A stretch of DNA of 58,757 nt from positions 1 through 58,757 of the forward strand of contig JAFEFS010000079.1 of NCBI GenBank assembly GCA_018240465.1. Direction: 5' to 3'. Made by a program: the position numbers and the translations under genes. This document shows, piece by piece, positions 9,403-18,284 of this stretch (its first letter is position 1; every line of letters begins with the position of its first letter). The DNA comes from Pseudomonadota bacterium. GTDB taxonomy: Bacteria; Pseudomonadota; Gammaproteobacteria; Xanthomonadales; Rhodanobacteraceae. A model generated the notes under the pieces. It worked only from the letters and a program-made list of their open reading frames with translations. It did not search any database and was not told where the DNA came from.

Positions 9403-12400
9403 TCAGCCCACGGTCATCGCCAAGCGATTGCCGCGACCGCGCTGGGCGATGCCGATCAGCACGGGCATCGCAAGCAGCACGAGCGGGTACTGGATGACGA
9501 GACCGGCGATGATCGCGATCGCGAGCGGCTGCTGGATACCGGAGCCCTGACCGATCGCGAACGCGAGCGGCAGCAGGGTCAGGATCGCGGCGAGCGTGGT
9601 CATCGTGATCGGGCGCAGGCGGTTGCGGCTCGCTTCGAAAAGCGCCTGACGCAGCGGCATCGTGTGCGCTAGTTCGGTGTACTCGCTGACGTAGAAGATC
9701 GCCATCTCGGTCGCAATACCGATCACCATCGTCATGCCCATCAGCGCGGTGATGTTGAGCTCGACCCCGGTGATCCACAGCGCGATGAACACGCCCGTCG
9801 TCGACAGCAGCGAAGTACCGACGATGATCAACGGCAGCCAGAAATCCTCGTACAGGATCAGCAGCAGCACCAGTTCGGCGATCAGCGCGGCGATGAAGAC
9901 GACCGCGAGACTCGCGAACGCGATCTGCTGCTGACGGTACAGGCCACCCATCTCGTAGCGCACGCCGGACGCGAGCATGCCCTTCTGCACGAGTACCTTT
10001 TCGACATCGGCAACGGCCGCGCCCATGCCGCGACCCTCGATGCGCGCGGTGACTGCGACCATCGGCTGCAGGTTGTCGCGCTTGATCTCGGGCTCGCCCG
10101 ACACCGGCGTGAGCGTCGCCACGCGCTTGAGCGGGAACAGGTGGCCGTCGGTCGCGCGGATCGGCAGGTCGGCGAGGTCTTCGAGATGCAGGTTCATCGC
10201 GCGCGGCATGCGCACGCGCACGTCGATCAATTTGTTCGGCTGCGGCAGCTGGGTCGCGATGGCGCCGTTGATCGCCACGTCCACCGCCTTGCTCACCTCG
10301 TCCGGAGTGACGCCTTCGAACGCGGCCTTGACCGGGTCGACCTTCATGTCGATGCCGTCGCCGGCGAGCATCACACCGTCCTTGATCTCGACCACGCCCG
10401 GAATCTTCGCGATTGCCGCGGCGACCTTCTTCGCCTGCGGAATCAGCTTGGCCGGATCCTCGGCATAGAGCTGGATCTCGATCGGCTGCGGCACGGCGGT
10501 GAGGTCGCCGATGAGGTCTTCCATCAACTGCGCGAGTTCGATGTCGACGCCGGGTACGTTCTTCTGGATGTCCTCGAGCACGGCGGCCATGACTTCTTCC
10601 GTACCGCGTTCGTGGTCGCTCTTCAGGCGCACAAAAAAATCGCCGTGATGCGGTTCGCCGAGGTCACCGCCGAGGCCGGTGCCGGTGCGGCGCGAGAATG
10701 TGTCGACTTCGGGCTGTTCCTTGAGGATCGCCTCGATCTGCTGCAGCTCGCGTTCGGTTTCGTCTAGCGAAGTACCGGGCTTGGTGTAGAAGTCCATGAC
10801 GAAACCGCCCTCGTCGACTTTCGGCATGAAACCGCTCTGCACGTTGTTGTAGGCAAGTGCGCCGACCAGCAGCAGCGGCACGATCGCGCCGAGCAGGATC
10901 AGCGGCTTGGCAAAGGCGCGCTCGAGCATGCGCCGGTGCGTACGCGAGAGCCAGTCGTCGCGGTCGGCGGCAGGATCGTGCCACTTCTTGAAATCGATGA
11001 AGTAGCGCGCGAGTACCGGCACGACGAATGCGGCGAACAGGTAGGAGATCATCAGCGCCGCGGCCATCGTCACTGCGAGTGCCTTGGAGAACGAGCCGGT
11101 CACGCCGCTCATGAAGGAGAGCGGCAGGAACACGATCAGCGTGGCCAGGCTCGATCCAGTCAGCGGGCGCAGGAACTCGCGCGTTGCCGGCAACACCGCG
11201 GCCTTGCCGTCCTCGATGCCCTTGGCCCCCGCTCTGCGGGCGATGTGCTCGACGATGACGATCATGTCGTCGATGACCAGGCCCACCGCCGCGGCAATGC
11301 CGCCCAGGGTCATGATGTTGAAGCTCATGCCGGCCACACTGAGCACGAGCACGGTGATGGTCAGCGTCGCCGGCACCACGAGCACGGCGATCAGCATGAC
11401 GCGCACATTGCGCAGGAACACAAACAGCACGATGCCGGCGAGGATCAGGCCGATGATGACCGCGTCGCGCACGCTCGCGCCGGATTCGAGCACGAGCGTA
11501 CTCTGGTCGTACCAGTTGGCGAGCTTCACGCCCGCAGGCAGCTTGTACGTGGCGAGGCGCGCGCGCACGTCTTTCGCAATCTGCACGGCGTTGCCGTCGG
11601 GTTGCTCGTAGACGTTGAACAAAACGGCCGGCTTGCCGTCTTCGACCACGCGCAGCCAGAACGGCGCCGCGCCCGGACCGACCTCGGCCACGTCCGACAG
11701 ATGCACCACGCCCGCCGCATCGCCGCGCACGACGATGTTCTTCAGTTCATCGATCGAGCGCAGGTTGCTGTTGGAAACGACGAGAAAGAGCTTGTCGCGA
11801 TCCTGCACGCGGCCGACCGCCTGCAATGAATTGCCGGCGGTGACCGCGGCGACGAGCTCGTTCATGCCGATGCCGTACTCGTTGAGCTTGTGCGTGTCGG
11901 CCTCGACGTGCACTTCGTCGATCAACCCGCCCTGCACGTCGACGCGCGCAAGGCCGTTGACCGGAGCGAGCAGCGGCACGAGTTCGTACTGGGCGAGGTC
12001 GCGCAACTGGTTCGGCGTGAGCTGGTCCGAGGTCAACGCGTAGGAGATGATCGGGAACACGGTCGGGTCCATGCGGCGCACGCCGTAAGTCGTGCCGGTT
12101 GGCAGCTTCGGCAATGCCTGCGCGATGGCCGAGTCGACGAGCAGCGTGGTCGCGATCATGTCGCGGCCCCAGCCGAAGTCCACGGAGATCTGCGCCGAAC
12201 CGCGCGAGGAGGCGGAGCGCACTTCGCGCACGCCAGGCACGGAGCGGATCGCTTCCTCTACCGGGCGCGTCACCGCAAGCACGGTCTGGTCGGCCGGACG
12301 GTCGCCCGAGGACAGATCGACGACGACGCGCGGGAACGAAACCTGCGGAAACAACCCGACCGGCAGGATGAAAGCCGCAACGAGGCCCGCCACCGCGAGC

Positions 12401-12459
12401 GCAAAGGCGATGCAGAGCAGTGAGCGAGCGTGGTGTTCGATCAATCCGACGAAGTTCAT
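9403..12459 (-). CDS. RND efflux permease (AcrB/AcrD/AcrF superfamily)
   Basis: Predicted 1018-aa inner-membrane proton-driven pump, normal length for an RND permease. It starts MNFVGLIEHHARS with the usual first TM helix. TM4 carries the proton-relay Asp pair in GLVIDDMIVIVEH. Two large periplasmic loops separate the TM1 and TM2-6 blocks and the TM7 and TM8-12 blocks. The reading frame stays open far upstream of the start, but that stretch is the antisense-like second frame of the adaptor gene. The start at 12459 overlaps the adaptor stop by 4 nt (ATGA), giving translational coupling. Heavy-metal versus drug substrate cannot be decided; the family resembles the hydrophobe/amphiphile and cation pumps equally. 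Confidence 0.93.
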   Translation of the reverse strand: MNFVGLIEHHARSLLCIAFALAVAGLVAAFILPVGLFPQVSFPRVVVDLSSGDRPADQTVLAVTRPVEEAIRSVPGVREVRSASSRGSAQISVDFGWGRDMIATTLLVDSAIAQALPKLPTGTTYGVRRMDPTVFPIISYALTSDQLTPNQLRDLAQYELVPLLAPVNGLARVDVQGGLIDEVHVEADTHKLNEYGIGMNELVAAVTAGNSLQAVGRVQDRDKLFLVVSNSNLRSIDELKNIVVRGDAAGVVHLSDVAEVGPGAAPFWLRVVEDGKPAVLFNVYEQPDGNAVQIAKDVRARLATYKLPAGVKLANWYDQSTLVLESGASVRDAVIIGLILAGIVLFVFLRNVRVMLIAVLVVPATLTITVLVLSVAGMSFNIMTLGGIAAAVGLVIDDMIVIVEHIARRAGAKGIEDGKAAVLPATREFLRPLTGSSLATLIVFLPLSFMSGVTGSFSKALAVTMAAALMISYLFAAFVVPVLARYFIDFKKWHDPAADRDDWLSRTHRRMLERAFAKPLILLGAIVPLLLVGALAYNNVQSGFMPKVDEGGFVMDFYTKPGTSLDETERELQQIEAILKEQPEVDTFSRRTGTGLGGDLGEPHHGDFFVRLKSDHERGTEEVMAAVLEDIQKNVPGVDIELAQLMEDLIGDLTAVPQPIEIQLYAEDPAKLIPQAKKVAAAIAKIPGVVEIKDGVMLAGDGIDMKVDPVKAAFEGVTPDEVSKAVDVAINGAIATQLPQPNKLIDVRVRMPRAMNLHLEDLADLPIRATDGHLFPLKRVATLTPVSGEPEIKRDNLQPMVAVTARIEGRGMGAAVADVEKVLVQKGMLASGVRYEMGGLYRQQQIAFASLAVVFIAALIAELVLLLILYEDFWLPLIIVGTSLLSTTGVFIALWITGVELNITALMGMTMVIGIATEMAIFYVSEYTELAHTMPLRQALFEASRNRLRPITMTTLAAILTLLPLAFAIGQGSGIQQPLAIAIIAGLVIQYPLVLLAMPVLIGIAQRGRGNRLAMTVG

Positions 12460-13619
12460 GGCTGCTTGCCGTTCCCGTTCTTGGCCGGCGCGGCCTTCTC
12501 GTCCTTCGCCGCGGGCTTTTCTTCGCCCGCCGCGCCTTTCTCGTCCGCTTTGCCGTCCTGCGTATCGCCTGCTTCCTTGCGCACCGCGCCGCCGTCTTCC
12601 AGCTGGTAGTTGCCGACGGTGACGACTTCGAGCTTCGCATCGAGCGGCCCATCGACCGCCGTGCTCTCCTCGTCGGTACCGACGCGCTTGACTTTCACTC
12701 GCTTGGCCTTGTCGCCGGCAACCTGGAACACGTAGGTGCCTTCGTCGTCGTCCAGCACGGCATCGCGCGGCACGATCCAGCCCTTCAGTTCGCCGACTTC
12801 GATCTGAGCGCGGAACGCCTGACCTTGGATCAGTTCGTCGTCGACGACGACGTCGGCATCGACAAGGCGGGTCTTCGGATTGAGGCTGCGGTCGATGCGC
12901 GACAGCTTGCCTGCGATCACCTCGGCGTCGCCCGACAGCGGCTTGATGCGCACGGCCTGGCCGATCTTGAGGCGCTTCACCTCGGACGGCTCGATGCCGC
13001 AGGTGACGACGAGGCCGTTGTGGCGCGTGATCGTCACCAGCGCCGCTCCGGCCGCGATGCGGTCGCCCTGGTTGACCGGAATCGCGGCAACAACGCCGTC
13101 GAATGGGGCTACCAGCGTCTGCTGCGGTTTGCCGCCGGTTTCGCGTTCGAGCGCGGTGAGTGCGGCCTGCGCGTCGGCTGCGGCCTTGTCGGCGATGACT
13201 TTCTGGTCGCGCGTGGCGAGCTGCTGGCCGAGCAGGCGAGTGATGCGCGTTTGTTCTTCCTTCGCTGCTTTCAATGCCGTCACTGCCTGTTCGTAGGTGC
13301 TCGAGGCGGCGGCGGAAAGACGAAACTCCATCAAAGTCTGGCCCTTGTGCACGGCCTCGCCCGGCGTCACCGCGATATGCATGACGCGGCCTTCCGCCTG
13401 CACGGAAAGAGTCATGCCGCCGTTGATCGCGGGGGCCGCGGTGCCGTAGGCGGTCAGGGTGTCGGCGATCGTGCCCAGCTTGACCGGCTGCGTCTCGACA
13501 AGCACGCTGCCCTTGATCTCTTCTTCTGCCGCGCCCACGGCGGAACGGGTCGCCCACAAACCCGCGGCGACGCTGATCGACAAGCCCGCGACCATCGCGG
13601 CGAGAAGTTTGGCTTTCAT
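12456..13619 (-). CDS. RND periplasmic adaptor (HlyD/MFP family)
   Basis: Predicted 387-aa membrane fusion protein that links the permease to the outer-membrane factor. An N-terminal hydrophobic anchor or signal peptide (residues about 5-30) is followed by a lipoyl-like half (VQAEGRVMHIAVTPGEAVHKG), an alpha-hairpin of about residues 100-150, the second lipoyl half (APFDGVVAAIPVNQGDRIAAG) and beta-barrel domains. The C-terminal 40 residues are Lys/Ala/Glu-rich and charged, an unusual tail. AGGAAC lies ahead of the ATG at 13619. Overlaps the outer-membrane factor by 4 nt and the permease by 4 nt, so the three are one operon. Confidence 0.93.
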   Translation of the reverse strand: MKAKLLAAMVAGLSISVAAGLWATRSAVGAAEEEIKGSVLVETQPVKLGTIADTLTAYGTAAPAINGGMTLSVQAEGRVMHIAVTPGEAVHKGQTLMEFRLSAAASSTYEQAVTALKAAKEEQTRITRLLGQQLATRDQKVIADKAAADAQAALTALERETGGKPQQTLVAPFDGVVAAIPVNQGDRIAAGAALVTITRHNGLVVTCGIEPSEVKRLKIGQAVRIKPLSGDAEVIAGKLSRIDRSLNPKTRLVDADVVVDDELIQGQAFRAQIEVGELKGWIVPRDAVLDDDEGTYVFQVAGDKAKRVKVKRVGTDEESTAVDGPLDAKLEVVTVGNYQLEDGGAVRKEAGDTQDGKADEKGAAGEEKPAAKDEKAAPAKNGNGKQP

Positions 13620-14980
13620 GGTTGTTCCTGCATCGAAGAGGTGGAGGCGCCCGGCATTTCCGCATGCGGCATGCCGGCGCCGACGAGCGTGGCGAGGGCG
13701 ACCTGCTGTTCGAGCAGCACGAGTCGCAGCGCAAGGATTTCCTGCTGCTTGGCGTTGCGCGACGCGATCAGATCGACATAACTGCGCTCGTCGATATCGC
13801 CCTGCTGGAACGCCGTCTGCACGTGCGAAGCCATCGGCTCCATCAACGCGAGCATGGCGCTCTTGGTTTCGAGTTGCTTCTGCAGCAGGGTCTGATCGGC
13901 AAGCATCGCTTCGACTTCGCCCTTGGCGGCGACCAGGCGCGCCGCGAACTCCGCGTGGAGCTGCTCGCGCGTTGCGCGCTCCTGGGCGACGTTACCCTGG
14001 TTGCGGTCGAAAATCGGCAGGTCCATCGTGTATTGCGGGCCGAACGTGCGCACGTTGCTCGCATCGCGACCGTAGGTCGGACCGAACGAAAACACCGGGA
14101 ACTGGGCGAGCACGGCACCCCATACTTTTTCTTCCTGCGCGCGATAGCCGAGCTGCAGCGCGATCAGGTCGGGACGACGATTGGCCAAATCCGGCAATCG
14201 GGTGCGCACCGCGTCAACATCAATCACCGGCACGGCCGCTTCATCGGCAAGCGACAGCTTCACTGAAGGAGCGAGGCCCAACAGCAGATTGAGATCGCGC
14301 CGCCGCGTCTGCTGTGCGCGCTCGAAATCATCGAGCGTCTTCTGTGCGTCCGAGCCGGCGGCGAGATCGGGCGCAAGCGTGGCCAGGGTCGCGTCGCCCT
14401 GCTTGAGCGCCTGCTGGTTGCGCTGCAGGCGCTCCCGCCAAAGAGTGGCGTTGCTGCGCAGCAGGGCGAGCTGCTTGTCGCCCTCAATCAGGTCGATCGC
14501 GGCGAGGCGCGCCTTGCCGATCGTCTGCCACTCTTGCCAGAGCACGGCCGCATCGGACGACTGCGCGGTCGCCTTTGCCGCGCGACGCTTCGGGATGAAC
14601 GTGATGAGCGCCTTGATGTCCATCGTCAGGCTCGCGGCGACCACCCCCATCTCGCCCGGCCCGCTGAGCAGGTTTTGATAGCTGTAGCTGGCCACCGGAT
14701 TGGGCAGGATGCCCGCGGTGCGCAGTTGTGCCTCGGCGATGCCGTGCTGGGCGCGAACCGCAACGAGGTCCGGATTGTTGTCGAGGGCCAGGCGCGCGAT
14801 GTCGTCGGGCGTCAGGCGTTCGGGCAACGTGCCCTCGTGACGCAGATCGGCGAGCGCGGTCTTGCCGGTGGCGGCGAGATCCAGCGGTTTCGGCGAGTAG
14901 GTCGCGCAGGCACCGAGCGCCAGCATCGCGGCGGCGAGCGTGGTGTGACGGACGAATCGGGAGATCGGCGAATTTTTCAT
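13616..14980 (-). CDS. Outer-membrane efflux lipoprotein (TolC/OprM-like)
   Basis: Predicted 454-aa outer-membrane channel of the tripartite pump. The N-terminus has a signal peptide and lipobox LGAC (Cys near residue 24). The rest shows the two long helical repeats of the OEP family, including the NPDLVAVRAQHGIAEAQLRTAG and NRRPDLIALQLGYRAQEEK regions that begin each half. The start at 14980 is chosen because the signal peptide begins there; the frame is open 135 nt further without a signal. First gene of the efflux operon, divergent from a response regulator. Confidence 0.92.
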   Translation of the reverse strand: MKNSPISRFVRHTTLAAAMLALGACATYSPKPLDLAATGKTALADLRHEGTLPERLTPDDIARLALDNNPDLVAVRAQHGIAEAQLRTAGILPNPVASYSYQNLLSGPGEMGVVAASLTMDIKALITFIPKRRAAKATAQSSDAAVLWQEWQTIGKARLAAIDLIEGDKQLALLRSNATLWRERLQRNQQALKQGDATLATLAPDLAAGSDAQKTLDDFERAQQTRRRDLNLLLGLAPSVKLSLADEAAVPVIDVDAVRTRLPDLANRRPDLIALQLGYRAQEEKVWGAVLAQFPVFSFGPTYGRDASNVRTFGPQYTMDLPIFDRNQGNVAQERATREQLHAEFAARLVAAKGEVEAMLADQTLLQKQLETKSAMLALMEPMASHVQTAFQQGDIDERSYVDLIASRNAKQQEILALRLVLLEQQVALATLVGAGMPHAEMPGASTSSMQEQP

Positions 14981-15135
14981 CGCGGCTACCCTACCCGGCC
15001 GCGCTATGTGCCGAGGTGTCCGCGACATTACCGTTTTGCAACTTGACGGGCAACGGCACATGCGTCTAGATGCGCGCTCTGGCGTCGCTCCCACCTTCCC
15101 GGGAACCACGCGCAACGGAAATCCGGCGAGCCCCC
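14981..15135. promoter_or_regulatory. Divergent control region of efflux operon and two-component system
   Basis: This 155-bp gap separates the outer-membrane factor (minus) from the response regulator (plus). It must hold both promoters and, if the regulator controls the pump, its binding site. I see no clear direct repeat or strong -10/-35 pair, so no operator is claimed. Confidence 0.4.
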
Positions 15136-15816
15136 TTGAGAATCCTGCTGATCGAAGACGATGCCGAAACCGCCGACTACGTGACGACGGGTTTGCGCCA
15201 GTCCGGCCACAACATCGCCGTAGCGCGCGACGGCCGCGACGGCCTGTTCCAGGCGACCGGCCAGGACTGGGACCTGTTGCTCGTCGACCGCATGTTGCCG
15301 GGGCTCGACGGCATGACCCTCGTGCGTACGCTGCGCGCGGGCGGCATCGAAACGCCGGTGCTGTTCCTGACCACGCTCGGCGGCATCGACGACCGCGTCA
15401 ATGGTCTCAATGCCGGCGCCGACGACTATCTGGTCAAGCCGTTTGCGTTTTCCGAGCTCGCCGCGCGCGTCAGCGCGCTGGGCCGTCGGCCGCGGCGCAC
15501 GGCCGCGGAGACCGTGCTGCGCGTGGCCGACCTCGAAATGGACCTGCTCGCGCGCAGCGTGCAGCGGGCGGGACAGCCGATCGAACTGCAGCCACGCGAA
15601 TTCCGCCTGCTCGAATTCCTCATGCGTCACGCTGACGAGGTCGTCACGCGCACGATGCTGCTCGAACAGGTATGGGACCTGAACTTCGACCCGCACACCA
15701 ACGTCGTCGAAAGCCACATCAGCCGGCTGCGCGGCAAGGTCGACAAGGGCCATGCGGTCGGTCTGATCCAGACACTGCGCGGCGCCGGCTATTCCCTGCG
15801 CGAATCGACGCCGTGA
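15136..15816 (+). CDS. OmpR/PhoB-type response regulator
   Basis: Predicted 226-aa DNA-binding regulator. Receiver domain: acidic pocket EDD at residues 8-10 (in LLIEDDAE), phospho-acceptor Asp51 in LLLVDRMLP, the Thr/Lys pair of the receiver and KPF. The C-terminal winged helix has the usual QPREFRLLEFLMRH and NVVESHISRLRGK recognition region. I place the start at the TTG at 15136, which gives the canonical (M)RILLIEDD opening; an ATG at 15070 would add 22 residues not seen in the family and has no ribosome site. It overlaps the sensor kinase by 4 nt and faces the efflux operon, so it probably regulates that operon (inference). Confidence 0.93.
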   Translation: MRILLIEDDAETADYVTTGLRQSGHNIAVARDGRDGLFQATGQDWDLLLVDRMLPGLDGMTLVRTLRAGGIETPVLFLTTLGGIDDRVNGLNAGADDYLVKPFAFSELAARVSALGRRPRRTAAETVLRVADLEMDLLARSVQRAGQPIELQPREFRLLEFLMRHADEVVTRTMLLEQVWDLNFDPHTNVVESHISRLRGKVDKGHAVGLIQTLRGAGYSLRESTP

Positions 15817-17204
15817 ACCTGCATCGGCTGTTCCGCACTTCGAGCTTCCGCCTGACCCTGATCTACGCGGCAATCACCGGCGCGAGCTTCCTAGTGCTGT
15901 TTCTTTCGGTGTTCTGGTCGACGACGCGCTTCATGCAGCATCAGATCGACATCACCGTCGCAGCCGAAATCAGGGAAGTCCGCGCCGCCGCCGGCGACGG
16001 CGGCCTCGAAAGCCTGCGCCGCGCGATCGAAGCCTCGACCAGGCAAGCCAGCAACTTCTTCTACCTGTTGCAGGATCGCGCCGGCAACGCCATCGCCGGC
16101 AATATGCCGGCGCTCGACCCCGTTGCCGGCGTCCGCGAATGGGTGAAACCGAACCGGTTGCCCCGATTCCACGAGACCGATATCCGCGGCCGCGGCGAGG
16201 CGGCGGTCGACGGCGGCTATCTCTTCGTCGGCGTGAGCGCGCACGAGGTGCATGAACTGCGCGAATCGGTCGCGCAGTCGTTCCTCTGGGGGCTCGGTGC
16301 GGCGATGCTGCTCGTGCTCGCCGGCGGCGCGCTGATGAGCGCCTCGGTCCTGCGCCGCATCGAGACGGTGAGCCAGACCAGCCGCGACATCGTCGCCGGC
16401 GACCTGCAGCGGCGCATTCCGCTCAACGGCAGCGGCGACGAATTCGACCATCTCGCCGAGAGCCTGAATGCCATGCTCGACCGCATCGGTGTGTTGCTCG
16501 AGGGTCTGCGTCAGGTTTCGACCGACATCGCCCACGACCTGCGCACGCCGTTGACGCGCCTGCGCCAGCGACTCGAACTCGCGCAGCAGCGGACGCCGGA
16601 CGCGCAGGCGCTGCATGCGACGCTGGAAGCGACGCTGGCCGACATCGATGCGATCCTGCAGACCTTCGGCGCACTGCTGCGCATCGCGCAGATCGAAAGC
16701 GGCGCGCGCAAGGCCAGTTTCCGCAGCGTCGATCTCTGCGAACTGCTGCACACGGTCGCCGAGATCTACCAGCCTTCAATCGAGGAAAAATCGCAATCGC
16801 TGCATACCGACATCGCCGCCGGGCTGGACGTGCACGGCGACCGCGAACTGCTCACCCAGTTGTTCGCCAACCTCGTCGAGAACGCATCGCGCCATTGCGC
16901 TGCCGGCGCGCACATCGAGCTGGCGGCGCGACGCACGCCGGCCGGTGTCGAAGTCCTTGTCGCCGACGACGGCCCCGGCATCCCCGTCGACATGCGCGAG
17001 AAGGTACTGCAGCGCTTCGTGCGCCTCGATGCCAGCCGCACGACGCCGGGAAACGGCCTCGGCCTTGCGCTCGCCCATGCCGTCGCGGCGCTGCACGACG
17101 CCGCGCTCGATCTGGGCGACAACGCACCCGGATTGCGCGTCGGCGTGCGATTTTCCTCGTCCGCCTCCGCCCGCAGCGGCATCGCCGCCGGGGCGGCGGG
17201 ATGA
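15813..17204 (+). CDS. Sensor histidine kinase of the efflux-linked two-component system
   Basis: Predicted 463-aa inner-membrane kinase. TM1 is at about residues 13-36, a periplasmic sensor loop at 40-155, and TM2 at about 158-180, followed by HAMP. The HisKA phosphorylation site is His241 in DIAHDLRTPL. The HATPase domain has the N box (LFANLVENASRH), G1 (DDGPGIP) and G2 (GNGLGLALAH). The start is a GTG at 15813 inside the regulator's stop (GTGA overlap), so translation is coupled. The topology matches QseC/BasS-like classic kinases. The signal sensed is unknown. Confidence 0.93.
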   Translation: MNLHRLFRTSSFRLTLIYAAITGASFLVLFLSVFWSTTRFMQHQIDITVAAEIREVRAAAGDGGLESLRRAIEASTRQASNFFYLLQDRAGNAIAGNMPALDPVAGVREWVKPNRLPRFHETDIRGRGEAAVDGGYLFVGVSAHEVHELRESVAQSFLWGLGAAMLLVLAGGALMSASVLRRIETVSQTSRDIVAGDLQRRIPLNGSGDEFDHLAESLNAMLDRIGVLLEGLRQVSTDIAHDLRTPLTRLRQRLELAQQRTPDAQALHATLEATLADIDAILQTFGALLRIAQIESGARKASFRSVDLCELLHTVAEIYQPSIEEKSQSLHTDIAAGLDVHGDRELLTQLFANLVENASRHCAAGAHIELAARRTPAGVEVLVADDGPGIPVDMREKVLQRFVRLDASRTTPGNGLGLALAHAVAALHDAALDLGDNAPGLRVGVRFSSSASARSGIAAGAAG

Positions 17205-17354
17205 CCCTCGCAGCGCGCGGCCCGCGCCGGCGCTGCGACAAAACGCCTCGGCACCCGCGCGCCGACAAGCGCGCTTCCGCGGCGCCGATCGGCCTCCGGC
17301 CGCGCTGTCCGGGGTAAAATACGTGGCGTCGGCACAGCCACCGGGAAGTGAAGC

Positions 17355-17564
17355 ATGTTCGGGAAAATCATCGTCGTCGCCACACTGGTCGCGATCGTCT
17401 ACAACCTTGGCGCGGGCCTGTATTTCATGATGGTCGACAATGGCGGCAGTGGGCGCACGGTTGCGGCACTGACGCGGCGCATCGGGCTTTCGGTCGCGCT
17501 GATCCTGTTCGTGATGCTGTGCATCGCGCTCGGTTGGATACAGCCGCACGGCGTCGGACGCTGA
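17355..17564 (+). CDS. Small twin-transmembrane protein, DUF2909-like
   Basis: Predicted 69 aa with two hydrophobic helices (about residues 4-26 and 45-62) joined by a polar loop with VDNGGSGR and an Arg pair. Length and layout resemble the twin-TM DUF2909 family, often found next to respiratory oxidase genes; this is a pattern match by eye. GGGAAGTG precedes the ATG. It lies 12 nt before a diheme cytochrome c and looks like the first gene of that cluster. The preceding 150 bp (17205-17354) hold no gene. Confidence 0.7.
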   Translation: MFGKIIVVATLVAIVYNLGAGLYFMMVDNGGSGRTVAALTRRIGLSVALILFVMLCIALGWIQPHGVGR

Positions 17565-17576
17565 GCGGCAGCAGCG

Positions 17577-18284
17577 ATGCTGCGCGCTACCTTGCTGGTA
17601 CTTCTGCTCGCGCTGGCCTCACCGGCGCGCGCGGACGACAGCGCCGATTTCGGTGAGCGTCTGGCCGCCTGCGCGGCCTGCCACGGCCAGCACGGCGAAG
17701 GCGTGCGCGGCGCGGAATACTACCCGCACCTTGCCGGCAAGCCGGCCGGCTATCTGTTCGAGCAGCTCAAGGGCTTCCGCGATGGCCGCCGCGCCAGCAC
17801 ATCCATGACCTGGTACGTTCGCTTCGCCGACGACGCCTTCCTGCAACGCATCGCGCAATGGTACGCCGAGCTGCCGCCGCGCACGCGCGGCGCCGACACG
17901 GGTGCCGCAGAGCTGACTGCCGAGCGCCGCCGCGTCGCGCAGAACCTGGTCGAGCACGGCGACCCCGCACGCGACTTGCCCGCATGCAGCTCCTGCCACG
18001 GCGCCAATCTCGCCGGCCTGGAACCCGGCGTGCCCGCCCTGCTCGGCCTGCCGGCCGACTACGTCATCGCCCAGTTCGGCGCATGGCGCGAGGGTGTGCG
18101 CAACGGCGCGCCGCCCGACTGCATGCACGACATCGCCGGCAGGATCGCCGCCGACGACATGCGCGCGATCGCGGTGTATCTCTCGCAGCAATCGAACGTC
18201 GACGGCCTGCGTCCCGCTCCGGCCGCGAGCTTCCTGCCGCCGCGGGCCTGCGGATCGCTGCCGCACGCACAGGTGGCGAAGTGA
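17577..18284 (+). CDS. Diheme cytochrome c (c4-like)
   Basis: Predicted 235-aa periplasmic electron carrier. The signal peptide is cleaved after ARA (residue 19). Two covalent heme sites are present, CAACH at 32-36 and CSSCH at 137-141, with spacing like that of cytochrome c4, which has two class I domains in tandem. The C-terminal tail after residue 205 is Pro/Ala-rich. It overlaps the next cytochrome by 4 nt (GTGA). c4-type proteins usually hand electrons to a terminal oxidase or accept them from a dehydrogenase; no such enzyme lies alongside here. Confidence 0.9.
   Translation: MLRATLLVLLLALASPARADDSADFGERLAACAACHGQHGEGVRGAEYYPHLAGKPAGYLFEQLKGFRDGRRASTSMTWYVRFADDAFLQRIAQWYAELPPRTRGADTGAAELTAERRRVAQNLVEHGDPARDLPACSSCHGANLAGLEPGVPALLGLPADYVIAQFGAWREGVRNGAPPDCMHDIAGRIAADDMRAIAVYLSQQSNVDGLRPAPAASFLPPRACGSLPHAQVAK

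Noticed and set aside
12460..13734. Extension of the RND permease frame through the adaptor gene
   Set aside because: The protein made there is Arg-rich and without homology; the true start overlaps the adaptor stop by 4 nt.
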